From Monocercomonoides exilis (lineage: Eukaryota > Preaxostyla > Oxymonadida > Polymastigidae), in assembly GCA_001643675.2 (NCBI GenBank), contig LSRY02000068.1:124001-188000 (forward strand): a stretch of 64,000 nucleotides of DNA, read 5' to 3'. Positions 35,464 through 47,100 of the stretch are shown in pieces. Made by a program: the position numbers and the translations under genes. Within the stretch, counting starts at the first letter, position 1. Each line of letters begins with the position of its first letter. The notes beneath the pieces were generated by a model. The model saw only the letters and a program-made list of their open reading frames with translations. It was not told the DNA's origin and did not search any database.

Positions 35464-38400
35464 ATGGAGTTATCTGGGGTTCAGTTGGATGAATGGGAAA
35501 GATTTTTTCAAGAAATAAACATACTATTACCTCAGTTACGAGCACGAAGTTTAAAATCTTCAGTTATTTGGTATCATTTTTATTATTGATTTTTTGTAAT
35601 TTTTTTCATATTTGCTTCATAATCGCATTAATTTTGACGACAAGGGCATCACACATCCTTATAAATGTATCTCCAAAAATTCGAAGCGAAATGAAAATGA
35701 TGCAACCAATTGTCACAGAATTGAATCCTTCTCACGAATTTAGTCTTGCAAACCTGTATTTTGAATCTGGCGAATACACACAATGCTTTTCACTTCTAGA
35801 ACAACAAAAAAAACTTGTTGGGCTTCCAAGAGAAATGCAATTTTTGAGATTATATTCTTTATTTTTCGTTTGCTTTGTTTTTTTATGTGAATTGATGTTA
35901 AAACCAAGATAATTTTCAGATAGGAGAAAGGGAAAAGTATGCAGAATTTGCTTTAAGAAAAAGCACTGGCTTGGCCCAAAAAGATGAAATGATTAACAAA
36001 AGACTTTCTCAAGTTCTTTCGGAAATAGAAGCAATTGAATCATACGAAGATGATGCATTTTTAATATTCTTGTTTGTGAGCACTTAAAAATGAATGACAA
36101 TTTTCATTCTTAAATTTATATGCGCTCTTTTAGAAAAGCAAAAGTCCTCAAGGCGAGCAATCGTTTGACTGAGTGCATTCTGAATTATGCGAAGGTAATA
36201 AAAAGAATGCCCTGCTTTTGGGAGCCCTGGCGAGACCTTCTTTCACTTAGCGACTACCTTCACACATACTCTTTTAAGTATGTTGCAACACCTGATGGAA
36301 GGGCACGCACGTCTGTACCAAGTTTTTACAGTCTTATTACACATGTTGACCCTTCTGCATCGCCTATTGAAACGTTCAACAAAAACATGCTTTTTATGAA
36401 ATTACCGCTATCACATCCATGCGGCCTTCTGTTTTTGTCTCACTTGGCTGTCTTATCATCATCTCAACCACTTTTATACACACTTCCACCCAATTCATCT
36501 GCATCCACTTCGGCATCTTCATCTTCTTCATCATCTTCTTCAAAAGCACCAACACAATCACCTCTTTCAACACTTATTCCGATCGGTTTTGTACAACATC
36601 CCACTTCACAACCTACATTTTCACTTACACTTTCTGCACTTCGCCAATGCTATGCTGTTCTTCCCACATGCCCTGCCATCATTTCACTGATTATTCAACT
36701 CCATGCAGCTCACTCAAATCACAAACAAGTTCTTAAATGGGCAAAGCATCTTAGAGAGCTCCATCCAGGGGTCATTAACAGCGCAGATGTCATATCCGAT
36801 GCGCTGTTTGTGTATGGAGACAGCAACGGGCTCAGTGCTCTGGCGTCTGAGCTGTCTGTCGACCATATGTTTCATCCCTTCACTCACTATGTGCTTGGCA
36901 ATCTTCACTCACTTTGCGATCGGCCAGTTGAAGCTGTTGGGGAATTTCAGCTGGCTATCGAAAGTGTGGGATTTGGAGGAGCGACGATTTTGGGCACAGA
37001 GCAACTGAAGAGGTTGAAGGAAAAACTTGAGGCCTCCAAACCTCCACAAGCTTCTATTTCAGAATCGTCTTCATCATCGACATCATCATCATCATCATCA
37101 TCTTCTTCTTCTTCTCCTTCTCCTTCTTCATTATTCACTTCTTCACCTCCTTCTTTTGCTAATGTAACTTTCCCACTTCCATCGCCTGTAGCAGTCATTC
37201 AACAGAAGCGAGCTGCGGCAGCAATACCAACTTACATTTCAAATTCTCCTTCCTCCTTCATTTCCTTACTCAACATCTCAGGGATGCCCACAACCTGCCT
37301 CTCGTCAATGCTTCCCAGCAATTTTCATGCATTTTTCGACATGTACCCTTTCGGCACATCTGTTTTTGCTTCTTCCTGTCTTGTTCTGATGGGACACGAG
37401 CTGATCCAACTGGGACGAGCAGCTGAGGCGCTGGTTGCATACAGAATGGCTACGCAGATGTGGAAGTCGGATTATCGCTCGTGGTTCGGGCTGGGACAGG
37501 CACAGGAGCTTTTGGATATGGAAGAAGAATCAGAGGCATATTACGCAAGGGCGTGCCAACTGAAGTATGCATTTTGGATATTCAAATTTCATTTTTCTTT
37601 AAAATTGAATAAATTTGTGTCGATTTTTCATTTGATGGACACAACTCTCATATTATTTTTTGATTATTCCATTCTGTTAAATGAAATTACACTGAATGCA
37701 TTTCGAATGCTTTCAGACCAGAAGATCCGAGAATGTGGATGGCATTAGGGATCTGTCAAGAAAAGCGAAAGCGCATAAGTGCGGCTCTCACATCTTACAA
37801 AAAGGCAGAAAAGATGTTATCGTTTGACTTTGCTTGAACGAATTTTTATTTATTTATTTATTTAAATATTCAAACAGCACGCCTTCAGTGAAGCTTCCTG
37901 GAGAATTCTTCATCAAAGATGTCAAAGAACAGGACCCCATGCACCCAACACTCCCAATGTTTTCATCCACACTTTTGGCAACAGCCTTGCTTCCACTTCC
38001 ATCCTCTTCTTCCTCTCCTTTCGAGTTTCCATTCACTTCATCTTTCATTTCACCATTCACAGTTTCATTGTTAGCTGAACAACAAGACACAACACCGACA
38101 TCCGCAACTGATCCAAGTCAGCCTCCGCTTGTTGATTACAACGTTCTGTTGAGAAGAATGGTTAGACTGTTTCATTTGCTTGGCAATGAAAAAGAAGAAG
38201 CACATTGCCATGCAAAACTGATGATGGGGAAAACAAAAGTTTGTAACAGCACTTCTCAAAATTTTCGATTTTAAAAAATGATATTTTGAAAATAATCATT
38301 TTCTTTTTCTGACTTTTGCTGCTTTCTATTTTCTATCTCTTGCTTATCAAACATATAGCCAACAAATGATGAAGAAGCAGGCTCTTTCTTCTTTTTGGCT

Positions 38401-38687
38401 TTGTACTTTTTGAAGAAGAAGAAATTTGACGAAGCAGAGTCTCTTTTTTCCGCTATAATTGGGAGCAAAACATCGGTTTGACATTCCTTTGAATATATTT
38501 TTGAACATTTGTCATCATCTGGAATTTATCTACATTAAATTTTCTTATTTCAAAATGTTATCAATTTTTTTTATTAATTTGACTTATTGTTTTTTCAACA
38601 AAGTTCGATGATCGTGCTCAAGATATGCTTCGACATGCTCGCTCAGTGCGCAACACTCCATTTTTAAAACACAAGACATTGAAGTGA
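35464..38687 (+). CDS. CDC23: APC8/CDC23, anaphase-promoting complex TPR subunit
   Basis: Eight exons splice in phase: 35464-35570, 35645-35867, 35920-36071, 36134-37564, 37717-37821, 37878-38238, 38359-38475 and 38604-38687, encoding 859 residues. APC8 is a TPR scaffold of the APC/C ubiquitin ligase that drives mitotic exit. The N-terminus matches the Apc8 domain (FSLANLYFESGEYTQCFSLL, FLRLYSLFF then IGEREKYAE). TPR repeats follow, with LVLMGHELIQLGRAAEALVAY, DYRSWFGLGQAQELL and DPRMWMALGICQEK. The last exons give the final repeat (SFFFLALYFLKKKKFDEAE) and a basic end. Two low-complexity insertions (Ser/Pro-rich, about bp 36480-36570 and 37050-37160) and a loop in exon 6 make it longer than usual (about 600). 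The exon 5 donor could also be GTTATC, 7 bp earlier. Confidence 0.9.
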
Positions 38688-39110
38688 TTTCTAAGTTGAA
38701 ATTGATTATCTTTAATTCAACAATTATTTTTTGTTTTTTGTTTATTTGTTTGCTTTTTACTTTTGAAAATGAAAAAAATAAAAATTGAATTTTTAAAAAT
38801 GCATCAATTACTTTTCTTTAAAACTACGTTGAATTTACAAGATTTTTTTTAAAAACAAAAATTCATCGTTTGCTATTGCTCATTTGGATTTGCATAAACT
38901 ATTTATTCAGTTTATTTTTTCAATAAAATATCATCAAATATCCGTCAACGAACTTCTTTCTAAATTATTTTGAAAGTGTTGAAAAAGTAATTTATGTGAG
39001 AATAAAATGAAAGCAAGAAGTTTGTTTTGCTTATGCTGTTGACAAATTTCAAAAACTTGAAAAGTGAAAATTTAAGGCTTAACCAAAAAAAAAAAAAAAA
39101 AATTAATCAT
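38688..39110. other. Convergent intergenic spacer
   Basis: AT-rich spacer between the 3' ends of APC8 (+) and cyclophilin (-), with a ~17-base A run near 39086-39102. No gene is seen. Confidence 0.5.
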
Positions 39111-39806
39111 TTAAACTACTTCTCCGCATTTGCTAACAATAACAGGCACTCTGGGCCTGTGATATCTAGTTGGAACTTTCTCTATTTCCTTCAAAATTTC
39201 GATTCCTTTCAAAACATGTCCAAAAACAACATGCCTGTCCTTGAGCCAAGGAGTTGGTCCAAGAGTGATAAAAAATTGTGAGCCATTTGCATCATTACCT
39301 TTTGAAAAGAACAAGAAAAGAAAAGAGTTTTTAGAAATATAAAGAGATTCTCTTTTATTCACTATCTAACCTGCATTCATCATTGCAATTGTTCCAATTC
39401 CTGAATATGGAATACTTCTGTTTTCATCAATAAAATGAAGACCATAGATGCTTTTCCCACCAAATCCATTCCCTTCCGTGATATCTCCACCCTGCAAAAA
39501 CAGTCCAGGAACAATTCTATGAATTGGACTTCCATTGTAGCCATAACCGAATGTATGGTTGCATAAAGCAACAAAATTTTTTACAGTTCTTGGGACAGCT
39601 TCTCCAAATAGACCAATTTCAATCCTTCCTATTAAATCAAACATCTTTATCTTTTTTAAATACTCAAAACAAATGAAACCTATTTTTTTCAAATCCATCT
39701 CAATATCAAAAAAGACTTTTTGAGTAATCTTATTACCATAGCTCTGGTCATCTTCACAGATAAAATATTTTACAATTACAGCAAAGAGAAGATGAAAACG
39801 GAACAT
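39111..39806 (-). CDS. Secretory-pathway cyclophilin (peptidyl-prolyl isomerase)
   Basis: Three exons join in phase: 39806-39680, 39628-39371 and 39298-39111 (introns 51 and 72 bp), giving 190 residues. A hydrophobic leader (MFRFHLLFAVIVKYFIC) directs it to the ER or outside the cell, as in cyclophilin B. The fold's motifs are complete: KVFFDIEMD, RIEIGLFGEAVPRTVKNF, the active-site HRIVPGLFLQGGD with Arg, Phe and Gln, SQFFITL, and WLKDRHVVFGHV with the Trp and His of the binding pocket. It should therefore be an active cis-trans prolyl isomerase helping protein folding in the ER. There is no ER-retention tetrapeptide at the C-terminus (it ends KCGEVV). Confidence 0.93.
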
Positions 39807-39935
39807 TTATGAAAAATCATTCCCATAACAAAATGAGAATAAAACGAAAAATGCTCAACAAATATAAAGTTTGTGCCAAATATATAACTCAATCCAACAT
39901 AATAAATAAATGAAACGAAAAATATTTCGTTTCCT

Positions 39936-40681
39936 TTAATCTGCATCATCTTCCCCTGTGCAAAATATTTAATAAAATGATTTTCACTGCAAACAAAAAT
40001 GAAAAAAATTGTACAAACATGATTCTTCAACAACTTCTCGAACTTTTCTGTCATATTCTCTTTTATTTGATGAAAAGAGTCTGGCTGCTTCAGAGTTAGC
40101 AGGAGAAGCTGGATTAGGATCGGTCAGCAAAGACTGAAAACATTTAAAAAACAATATTTATGATTGAAAAACAAAAACTACGTCAAAGAAAAGAAAATTT
40201 ACAACATACTTGAATGGATGTCAAAATTGCTGTTACATCATAAATTGGGCTCCATTGCTTTTGAAGAATATCTAAGCAAATACTTCCATCCGTATAAACT
40301 GTTTATGAAATATAAAAACAATAAATAATATACAGTTATGTTATCAAATAAGATTAAACGTTGTAACTTTTTCAAACCATTCGGATGAAATATTTTTGTG
40401 ACAAATTTCACTAATGGTGGTTTGTTTGGATACTCATCAGTGAACTGCATTGTTAACTTGAAAGTTCCACCTTCCCAAGGGGTGTCATCTGGGCTATAAT
40501 TTTTTAAAAAACAAAATTTTGAACTCACAAATTAAGTTTGAAAAATTCATTCAAACCCAAAAATAATCGCGTTCCAAAACATCATATCATCTTCTTTTGG
40601 AGAACCAGTTATTCCAGCTGGAGGGCTCTGCGTGAGATTTTTCAAATCTCTCATCAAACGCCTTTGTGCAGCTGATGACAT
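39936..40681 (-). CDS. RAD6: RAD6/UBE2A ubiquitin-conjugating enzyme
   Basis: Five exons splice in phase: 40681-40557, 40493-40378, 40298-40210, 40133-40019 and a 20-nt last exon 39955-39936 (introns 63, 79, 76 and 63 bp), giving 154 residues. This E2 loads ubiquitin for DNA-damage tolerance, histone H2B ubiquitination and N-degron turnover. It starts [16 protein letters not shown] and has [27 protein letters not shown] and [10 protein letters not shown]. The catalytic Cys falls at residue 88, the same number as in human UBE2A. The tiny last exon supplies W and the acidic end EDDAD, recalling the acidic tail of yeast Rad6. Without it, exon 4 would read through into a hydrophobic tail before a stop, which is much less likely. 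Confidence 0.93.
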
Positions 40682-40929
40682 TTCAATAAAAAGTCATAAT
40701 GGTATATTTAATCTGAATGTTATTTCGTCTTTCATTTCAAAATTCAGATAATGAAATGCTTTTGTGATTGTTCTTTATGCATCAATGAAAAATTGAGATT
40801 AACATTGACAGAGTTATTCGAATATTTGATCTGAATGGAATAGAATTTTTCAGAAAAATTTTGTGAATTTACAAGAAAAAAGTGAAAGAAATTCTTTTAC
40901 TAAACACAGTTAATGATTTAACTGATTGT
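40682..40929. promoter_or_regulatory. Divergent promoter region RAD6 / coiled-coil gene
   Basis: 248 bp between two outward-facing start codons. No named motif is visible. Confidence 0.35.
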
Positions 40930-43558
40930 ATGCTTTTTCAAATACAGAGCGTTTCGAGTGGAAAGCGAAGCCTTTGCGTTGAAAGCGAAAGGTCGAATGA
41001 TAATTTTGATTTAAATGTGTGTATAAAAAACCACTGCAGTATCTCAGAATATATCTTTGTACAACTAATTTTAGGATAGAGCACCTACTAATTCTTTGTC
41101 ATTTGCTTCATCAGCACCTTTTTCTATCCGTTCGACTGTTCATGATTCTTCAAAAGATGAAAATATGTTATTTTACCCTAGAACACAAAAGAGAGTGTTT
41201 GATCAATTTTTTGCTAATCATTGTTCGAATGAAGATGCAGGACTCACACAAACAAAAACTTCTTCAAATGAAAAAGAATTCACTAAAAAATTTGCATTTC
41301 CGATTCAAAAGGACAAATGCTTTCAAGCAAAATTTCAACGAAATCAAGGAATGCATAACGACAATCACTCAAACGGTCGACAAGATTTTGAAAAACAGTC
41401 GAACTCTTTCGAAGATAAGTCCAACACAACATGCAAATCTGATTTATCAAAAGTTATTCTATCAAAAAAGAACTATATAAAACCAACCGAACTATATACC
41501 CCATTCCATTTGCTATTGGAAATACAGCAGCTGTATTTTTCCAACAAAGAAAATACAAACAGTTCCCAGGAAAAACCAAAAGCGACAATAAAAGGAGATG
41601 AATCACTTCAACTGACTGAGCAAGATTTTCATCAAATTTCCGGCAAACCTTTTGAAGACAAAATATTTGTTTCAGATGAACTCACGCAAACTGATCCGCT
41701 GATTGAGGGCAGCATAAAGAAATGGGGCATTGGAAACATTCAAAAGCAGAAGCTGTTGAATGACATGGATGTGGTTGTGAATGGGAAGAAGCAATCGAAC
41801 ATAATTGAAATGAAACGGTGCTCGATGATGAAGAAGTGGGAGGATGAAGACAAGAAGCTCATGTTAAAAAGATCGTGTGGAGATGAGATTTGTGAAGAAT
41901 GGAATGAAAAAGAGAAAGAAAAAGAGAAAGAAAAAGAGAAAGAAAAAGAGAAAGTTGAAGGATGTGATAGCGAATTCTTTGAAACAAAAGGCGAAAGCAC
42001 GAAGATGTCAACCAAGCGACATGAGCTTATTGCAAAGCAGATAAAAGAAGCAAAAAGATTTTGGAAGATTTTTGGGATTTGGGTGAGGAAGAGTTGGATT
42101 AAAGATGATGCAGAAGCAGCAATGTGGGAAGAGGCAGAAAGGAAGATGAAGAAGAAGAAAGAGGAAGCAGGTGAAGAAGCAAGTGAAGAAGCAGATGAAG
42201 GAGAAGGAAAAGAAGCTAGTCAATTTGGAGGAGGGGACGAGCTATTAACATTGGAGGAACTGAAATATAAGATATCGTTGTTGAAGGAAGAAGGAGGAGA
42301 TGAATGCAAAGCAGAAGAAGAAATAAAAGCACTGCAATTGAAGGCAGCGATGATAGAGAAGATGAAAGAGAAGCAGGAGAAGAGGAATCAGATGAGTGCG
42401 TTTGAGTATTATTGGCTGAAGTCGCAGAAGGAAGCGAGGAGACAGCTGAAAGAAAGAGAAAGAGCAGAAGAAAAGAAAAGGAACTTTGAATTCAAAACAG
42501 CAAAAAAGTTCAGTCAACTCTTAGAAAAGTCTGATTTTGAATGTATCGAACAACAAACACAAAAAGAAGGGGAAGAAAGAGAAGAAGAAAGAGAGAAGGA
42601 TGTTTATTCGAGACAAAACAAGAAGCAAAATGAATTATGTTTTAGTGCAACTTGTTCAAATGAAACTACAGCTGAATTAAAATCCTCAATGCATCCATCA
42701 TTTTTAACACAACCAGCTTCTTCTTTTGCTTTTCTTGTTCCAGTTCATTCATGTTCTCAGCCAACACAAACATTATCAGCTTCTGTCAATGCACGAATGG
42801 TACCTGCTGCTTATATGCAACCTTCACCTTTACGTCAAAATGAAACATCGATTAATTGTATTAATAAGTCAAAACACGCATTTTTACCTACAACACGTAG
42901 AGTCTCTCTGCTTCAGAATTGGAATCAGCCATTCAGTTGCACTCAGATACAAGAGGTACAGCAGGCACAACCACGTATTCAACAGTGTGTTAATTCTTCA
43001 TTGAAATACAGTTCAAATGCAATGCCATTTGCATCATATAATCCTATGAAATGTTGTGATACCTCTTTCATGCAGAAATTATCTGTTCTCAATAAACATG
43101 CAGCATCTTCAGTTCTTTCTGCTGTTTTTCCTTCTTCCATTGAATTCGAGTCCCCCATTTTTGCTCTTTTGCCTGCCTCTTCTGTGTCTGTGCCGCTCAG
43201 CAGGCAGCACATTGTGCTTGATTCTGAGGAATGGCTGAGCAGATTCACAGACCCCGACTTTAGCTCAAAGACAAAGACAAAGCTGATAAGGAGAGGGTTG
43301 GATGTGGAAGATTATATCCAGAAAAAAGCACAGTTGCTGAGCAGCGTCAAACAAGAACGAATTGTCATTGCGTCTTTTTTCTTTTTGGCTCCAGTACGCA
43401 CTCTGCCTTCGTCGTTGCTTTTCCCTTTACGCGATAGCTTATTGAAGAAATCAGAAAGGAAAATGAAATTTCGCAATTTTCTACAGGCTCAAAAAATGAA
43501 GCTTACAAAGAAAGGAGAGAATTTAGGGAAACGTTCAAATTCATTTGTAATGCTTTGA
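40930..43558 (+). CDS. Coiled-coil protein, unrecognised
   Basis: Exon 40930-41016 and exon 41075-43558 join in phase (58-bp intron, GTGTGT...TTTTAG), giving 856 residues. Exon 2 alone has only a TTG near its open start, so the upstream exon with an ATG at 40930 is needed. An N-terminal Ser/Asn-rich half leads to a highly charged helix (about 290-500) with EKEKEKEKE repeats, a tryptophan-containing stretch (IFGIWVRKSW) and Glu/Lys coiled coils. A Ser/Gln-rich region follows. The last ~110 residues are more globular, with EEWLSRFTDPDF and TKLIRRGLDVEDYIQKK. No family is recognised. Confidence 0.7.
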
Positions 43559-43667
43559 GGAAAAGTACAGATATTACCATATAAAGAAAAACCTTTGTTT
43601 TATTTCATTTTTTTTTTAACAAATTTAAAAACAAAAGAAATTTAGGTTTCACATAGTGATTGTTATG

Positions 43668-43996
43668 TTATATCAAATTGACTTTATCCAAATAAATGCG
43701 AAAGTCCGTTGTATTCCAATAAGTTTTTTTCTTTTTCATTGAATTAATGAAGATCAGTAATTGATCTAATAGATCATTGAAAAACTGCTGAATGGCATCC
43801 GCCATTCCCGACGCTGCATCCATTTTTTCAAATGGGGGCATCGATGGGATATCAACAATGAAATTTAATCCCGTTGACCAAATGTTTGAACTTGCTATAA
43901 TCAAAGAGAGAGATTGATCATATTTTATTTTTTTATTTAACCATCTTCTAGATTTTTTACGTGGATGTACGGAATATCAAAGGTGTGAAAAATCAT
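43668..43996 (-). CDS. Small conserved-looking protein of 93 residues
   Basis: Exon 43996-43942 and exon 43894-43668 join in phase across a 47-bp intron (GTTAAA...TTATAG). The product starts MIFHTFDIPYIHVKNLEDA and continues with IWSTGLNFIVDIPSMPPF and an amphipathic helix ending in a basic KKKK stretch. It has no signal peptide or membrane segment. The compact, mixed composition looks like a real small cytosolic protein or complex subunit, but I cannot name the family. Confidence 0.6.
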
Positions 43997-44105
43997 TATC
44001 TATAATATTTCGTAAAAATATTTTATTTTTGTTCTTCAATTCCTATTTATAAATGATTTATTTTATCCTGCAATACAAAAAAAATTATTACGCTATTTTG
44101 ATAAG
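43997..44105. promoter_or_regulatory. 109-bp divergent promoter
   Basis: A short AT-rich gap between the start codons of the small minus-strand gene and the TmcB-like gene. Confidence 0.35.
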
Positions 44106-47100
44106 ATGCGAGATACCAATTTTATATTCGAGTGGTTCACTATAATTTACTCGTTTATCCTTGTGCTTGGGGTATTTTTTCAGAATATTATTTGGCCAGT
44201 TTCAGAACCCGATCAATTAAATGAAATTGCAAGTTACGTAACCATATGGGGAGTAATTAAAGGAAGTCCTTGGCACACATATATATCATTTAGCGTTGCA
44301 TTTTTAGCAGTTGTTTTTATGTATTCTGTTTCAATTGTGCTTGCGTATTACACTTCACATAAAAAGCCAATGAATGCATCTATCAGATCTTCACTTCGAT
44401 ACTGCGTACTAACCCTGGGACAGGTTGTTTATGTGCAAGTATTAACTGTTCTCACTTCACCACTTATGTGCAAGTCCGATAATACTTTGTACAATTTCCC
44501 AGATATCCAGTGCTTTGGAGGATATCATTCGATTGCATTTGTATTTTCTCTTTTGGGAGCTTTGGGTTTTGTGTTTCATAGTTTATCACTTAGCGGATTC
44601 GCATTTTCGGCTGTTATGAAGCACAAAGGCTCTTTTGCACTTTCTTCTGGAACATTTCCATTTCTTCTCCATCTCCTAATCAGCATCCTGGCAATCATTT
44701 CATCTTCATTGCCAGACAAACATCTCCTGCAAGCCATCCTCGGCTTTGTGGGCTTTTTCTTATTGACGCTAATATGCCTCTTCAAACAGCCTTTCTACAC
44801 AACCGTTGGAAACTGCACGTTCAGCGTATATTGCGCTGTTTGCGCTTCAGTTGGGCTGTTTGCGATGATAGCTGCCTTGAACAGCGACCCAACCACCCCC
44901 ACTTCATCTCTGGAGTTGGCATCGCCGTATTCTTCCACTATTTCTACCGGCGGCTCACGAGCAGGCTTTTGGGTGGGCTTTTTTGTTACATCGATTGGGA
45001 GCGGTGTGCTGGCTGGGTGGAGTGCGAGGAAGATTGCACGGAGCAGATGGGCGATTGACGAGAACATGGACATTCCGATTGTGGGGAAGAAGAAGAAGCA
45101 CCACATCTACCCGAACGGCGCAGGGAACAACGAGGTGTTTGGCGCTGTTGAGCTGTCGAAGAAGCGGAGCGGGCTGTTTGAGACGCGGAATTCGTATGGA
45201 TCAGGCTCCCACCACAACACTTCTCCCAATCACAACAATGAATCTTACAGACAGTCAATTGCATCTTCACACTCACACACTCCTACACTTGGACCAGGTC
45301 TCAACACTTCACCTGAATCTCATTCACACGCACACACACAGTCTCCAAATATCCCCTCTTTGACCTCCACTCCTGCCTCCCTCCTCTTCGGCACTCCCAT
45401 TCCATCTCCTTCACCTTCTCCATCTTCCTCTCCTATGCCATTCACAATGCATTCTCCTTCTTCTTTGTCTTCTTCCACCCCACAGCACGAGCCGCGCTAT
45501 CTGAAGAAGTTCTCCTCTCCCTCAGACATCGAGCCAGCCACGCGCTTTCTTCACGTGCAGGCCATCAGACACAACGACGACTGTGTGGCGTTTGTGGACG
45601 ATCTCTACACATTCTACGAAAGGCAGTTCCCAACCGACCCTTCTCTCCCTCTGCGTCACGCCCTCTTCTGCCGCTCATTCACACACAACAACACGAAAGC
45701 GCTGGAGCTGATCAAAAGATCGGGGATGCTCTTCCCCTTTCTGATGGACAAGTGGCTCATCTTCTCTCAAAGCGGCGAGGTACAGCAGCTGCTGACAGAC
45801 GAAGGGAATGGGCAAGCGCTCCTTTTGGAAGGAGAGGAAGGGTTTCAGCACACACTGGAGCAGGCGAAGTTGGAGTATGACAAAGCAATGGCGTCGATCA
45901 TCCACATGTGGCGACAGCTGACGAAGGCGTCGTCGCCGTCGATGGTGGATGTGGAGAAGATTCACATATATGCAGTGATGGGGGTGAGGCACGCCCAGCG
46001 CTGTCAGCAGATTCTGGTGAAGACGCTTGTGAACCACCTGGACTCTTCTTTGGTGATGAGACTGTTTGGCAATCTGCTGCAGAATGTGTTCAGAGACACG
46101 GAGGCTGCCCAGCTGCTGTTCGAAGAGGCAGACATTGTGGAAGAGAACGCTGCAGCGATTGCAGCTGCGAGGAGTGCAGAGGAGAGAAGAGGAAACGAAT
46201 CGGATGAAGAAATACTGAGAAGAGAGATTGAGATGGAGAAGGAGCGGAAGCGGTGGATGAAGGAAAGAGAGAGAGAGAAAAGAAAGAAGGCCATGAATGA
46301 AGGAGGAACAGGACATTCACTGACAAAAGAAGAAGAGGAAGAAGAAGAGCGCAAATGGCTTGCCAAAAAGCGACTGTCTCGTTCAAAGGGCACTCGCTCC
46401 ACACTCCGGCTGATGGCACTGGGTCCAAAAACGAAGAGGAAAAGTGAGGAAGACGGGAACAAAAGCGGAGAAGGCACAAAACGGAGCAGGGCGTCAGGCA
46501 ACATGAGCCGCAAGCAGAGTCAGCTTTACTCGAGAAGAGACTCAGAAGCGCTGTCAGCACAGAACAGCATGTTTGACATGAGCTCAATCACAAAACGATC
46601 GCTTGGTGCGACAAGCAGAAGGAACAGCACCGATCTGATGGGGACGAAGAATGCGAAGGAAGTGGCAGGGCTTATTGGCTTCACGTTCAGCGAAGACGAA
46701 GATGAAGACACGTCAAACAACAACAGCCTCAACAACTCAACCCGAATGCCTGGGTCGGGTGCGACTCCAAACACAAACAGGGTTCTGACTGGTAACAAGG
46801 CTGGTTCGCCGGAGAAGGAGAAGCTTGCACCTATTCAGCGCATGTCATCGTTTGGGTCGTATATGGGCCTGTCTCTGATGCTGCCCAGCCAAAAAGACCC
46901 CTTCAGAGAAGAAGAGACAGACAGATGGTTTGGAGGAGATGGCATTGATGATGAGTCAGACTATGCAGACGAGGATGATGGCGGCAACAAAGACAAGAAT
47001 GGAGCAAATGAAAAGGAAAAGAAGACAAGAAGGCAGAAAAGTGCTGAGATGCTCTTGCGTTCGGTGAAATCCTTAAGAAATGTGAAGAAGCCCACATTTT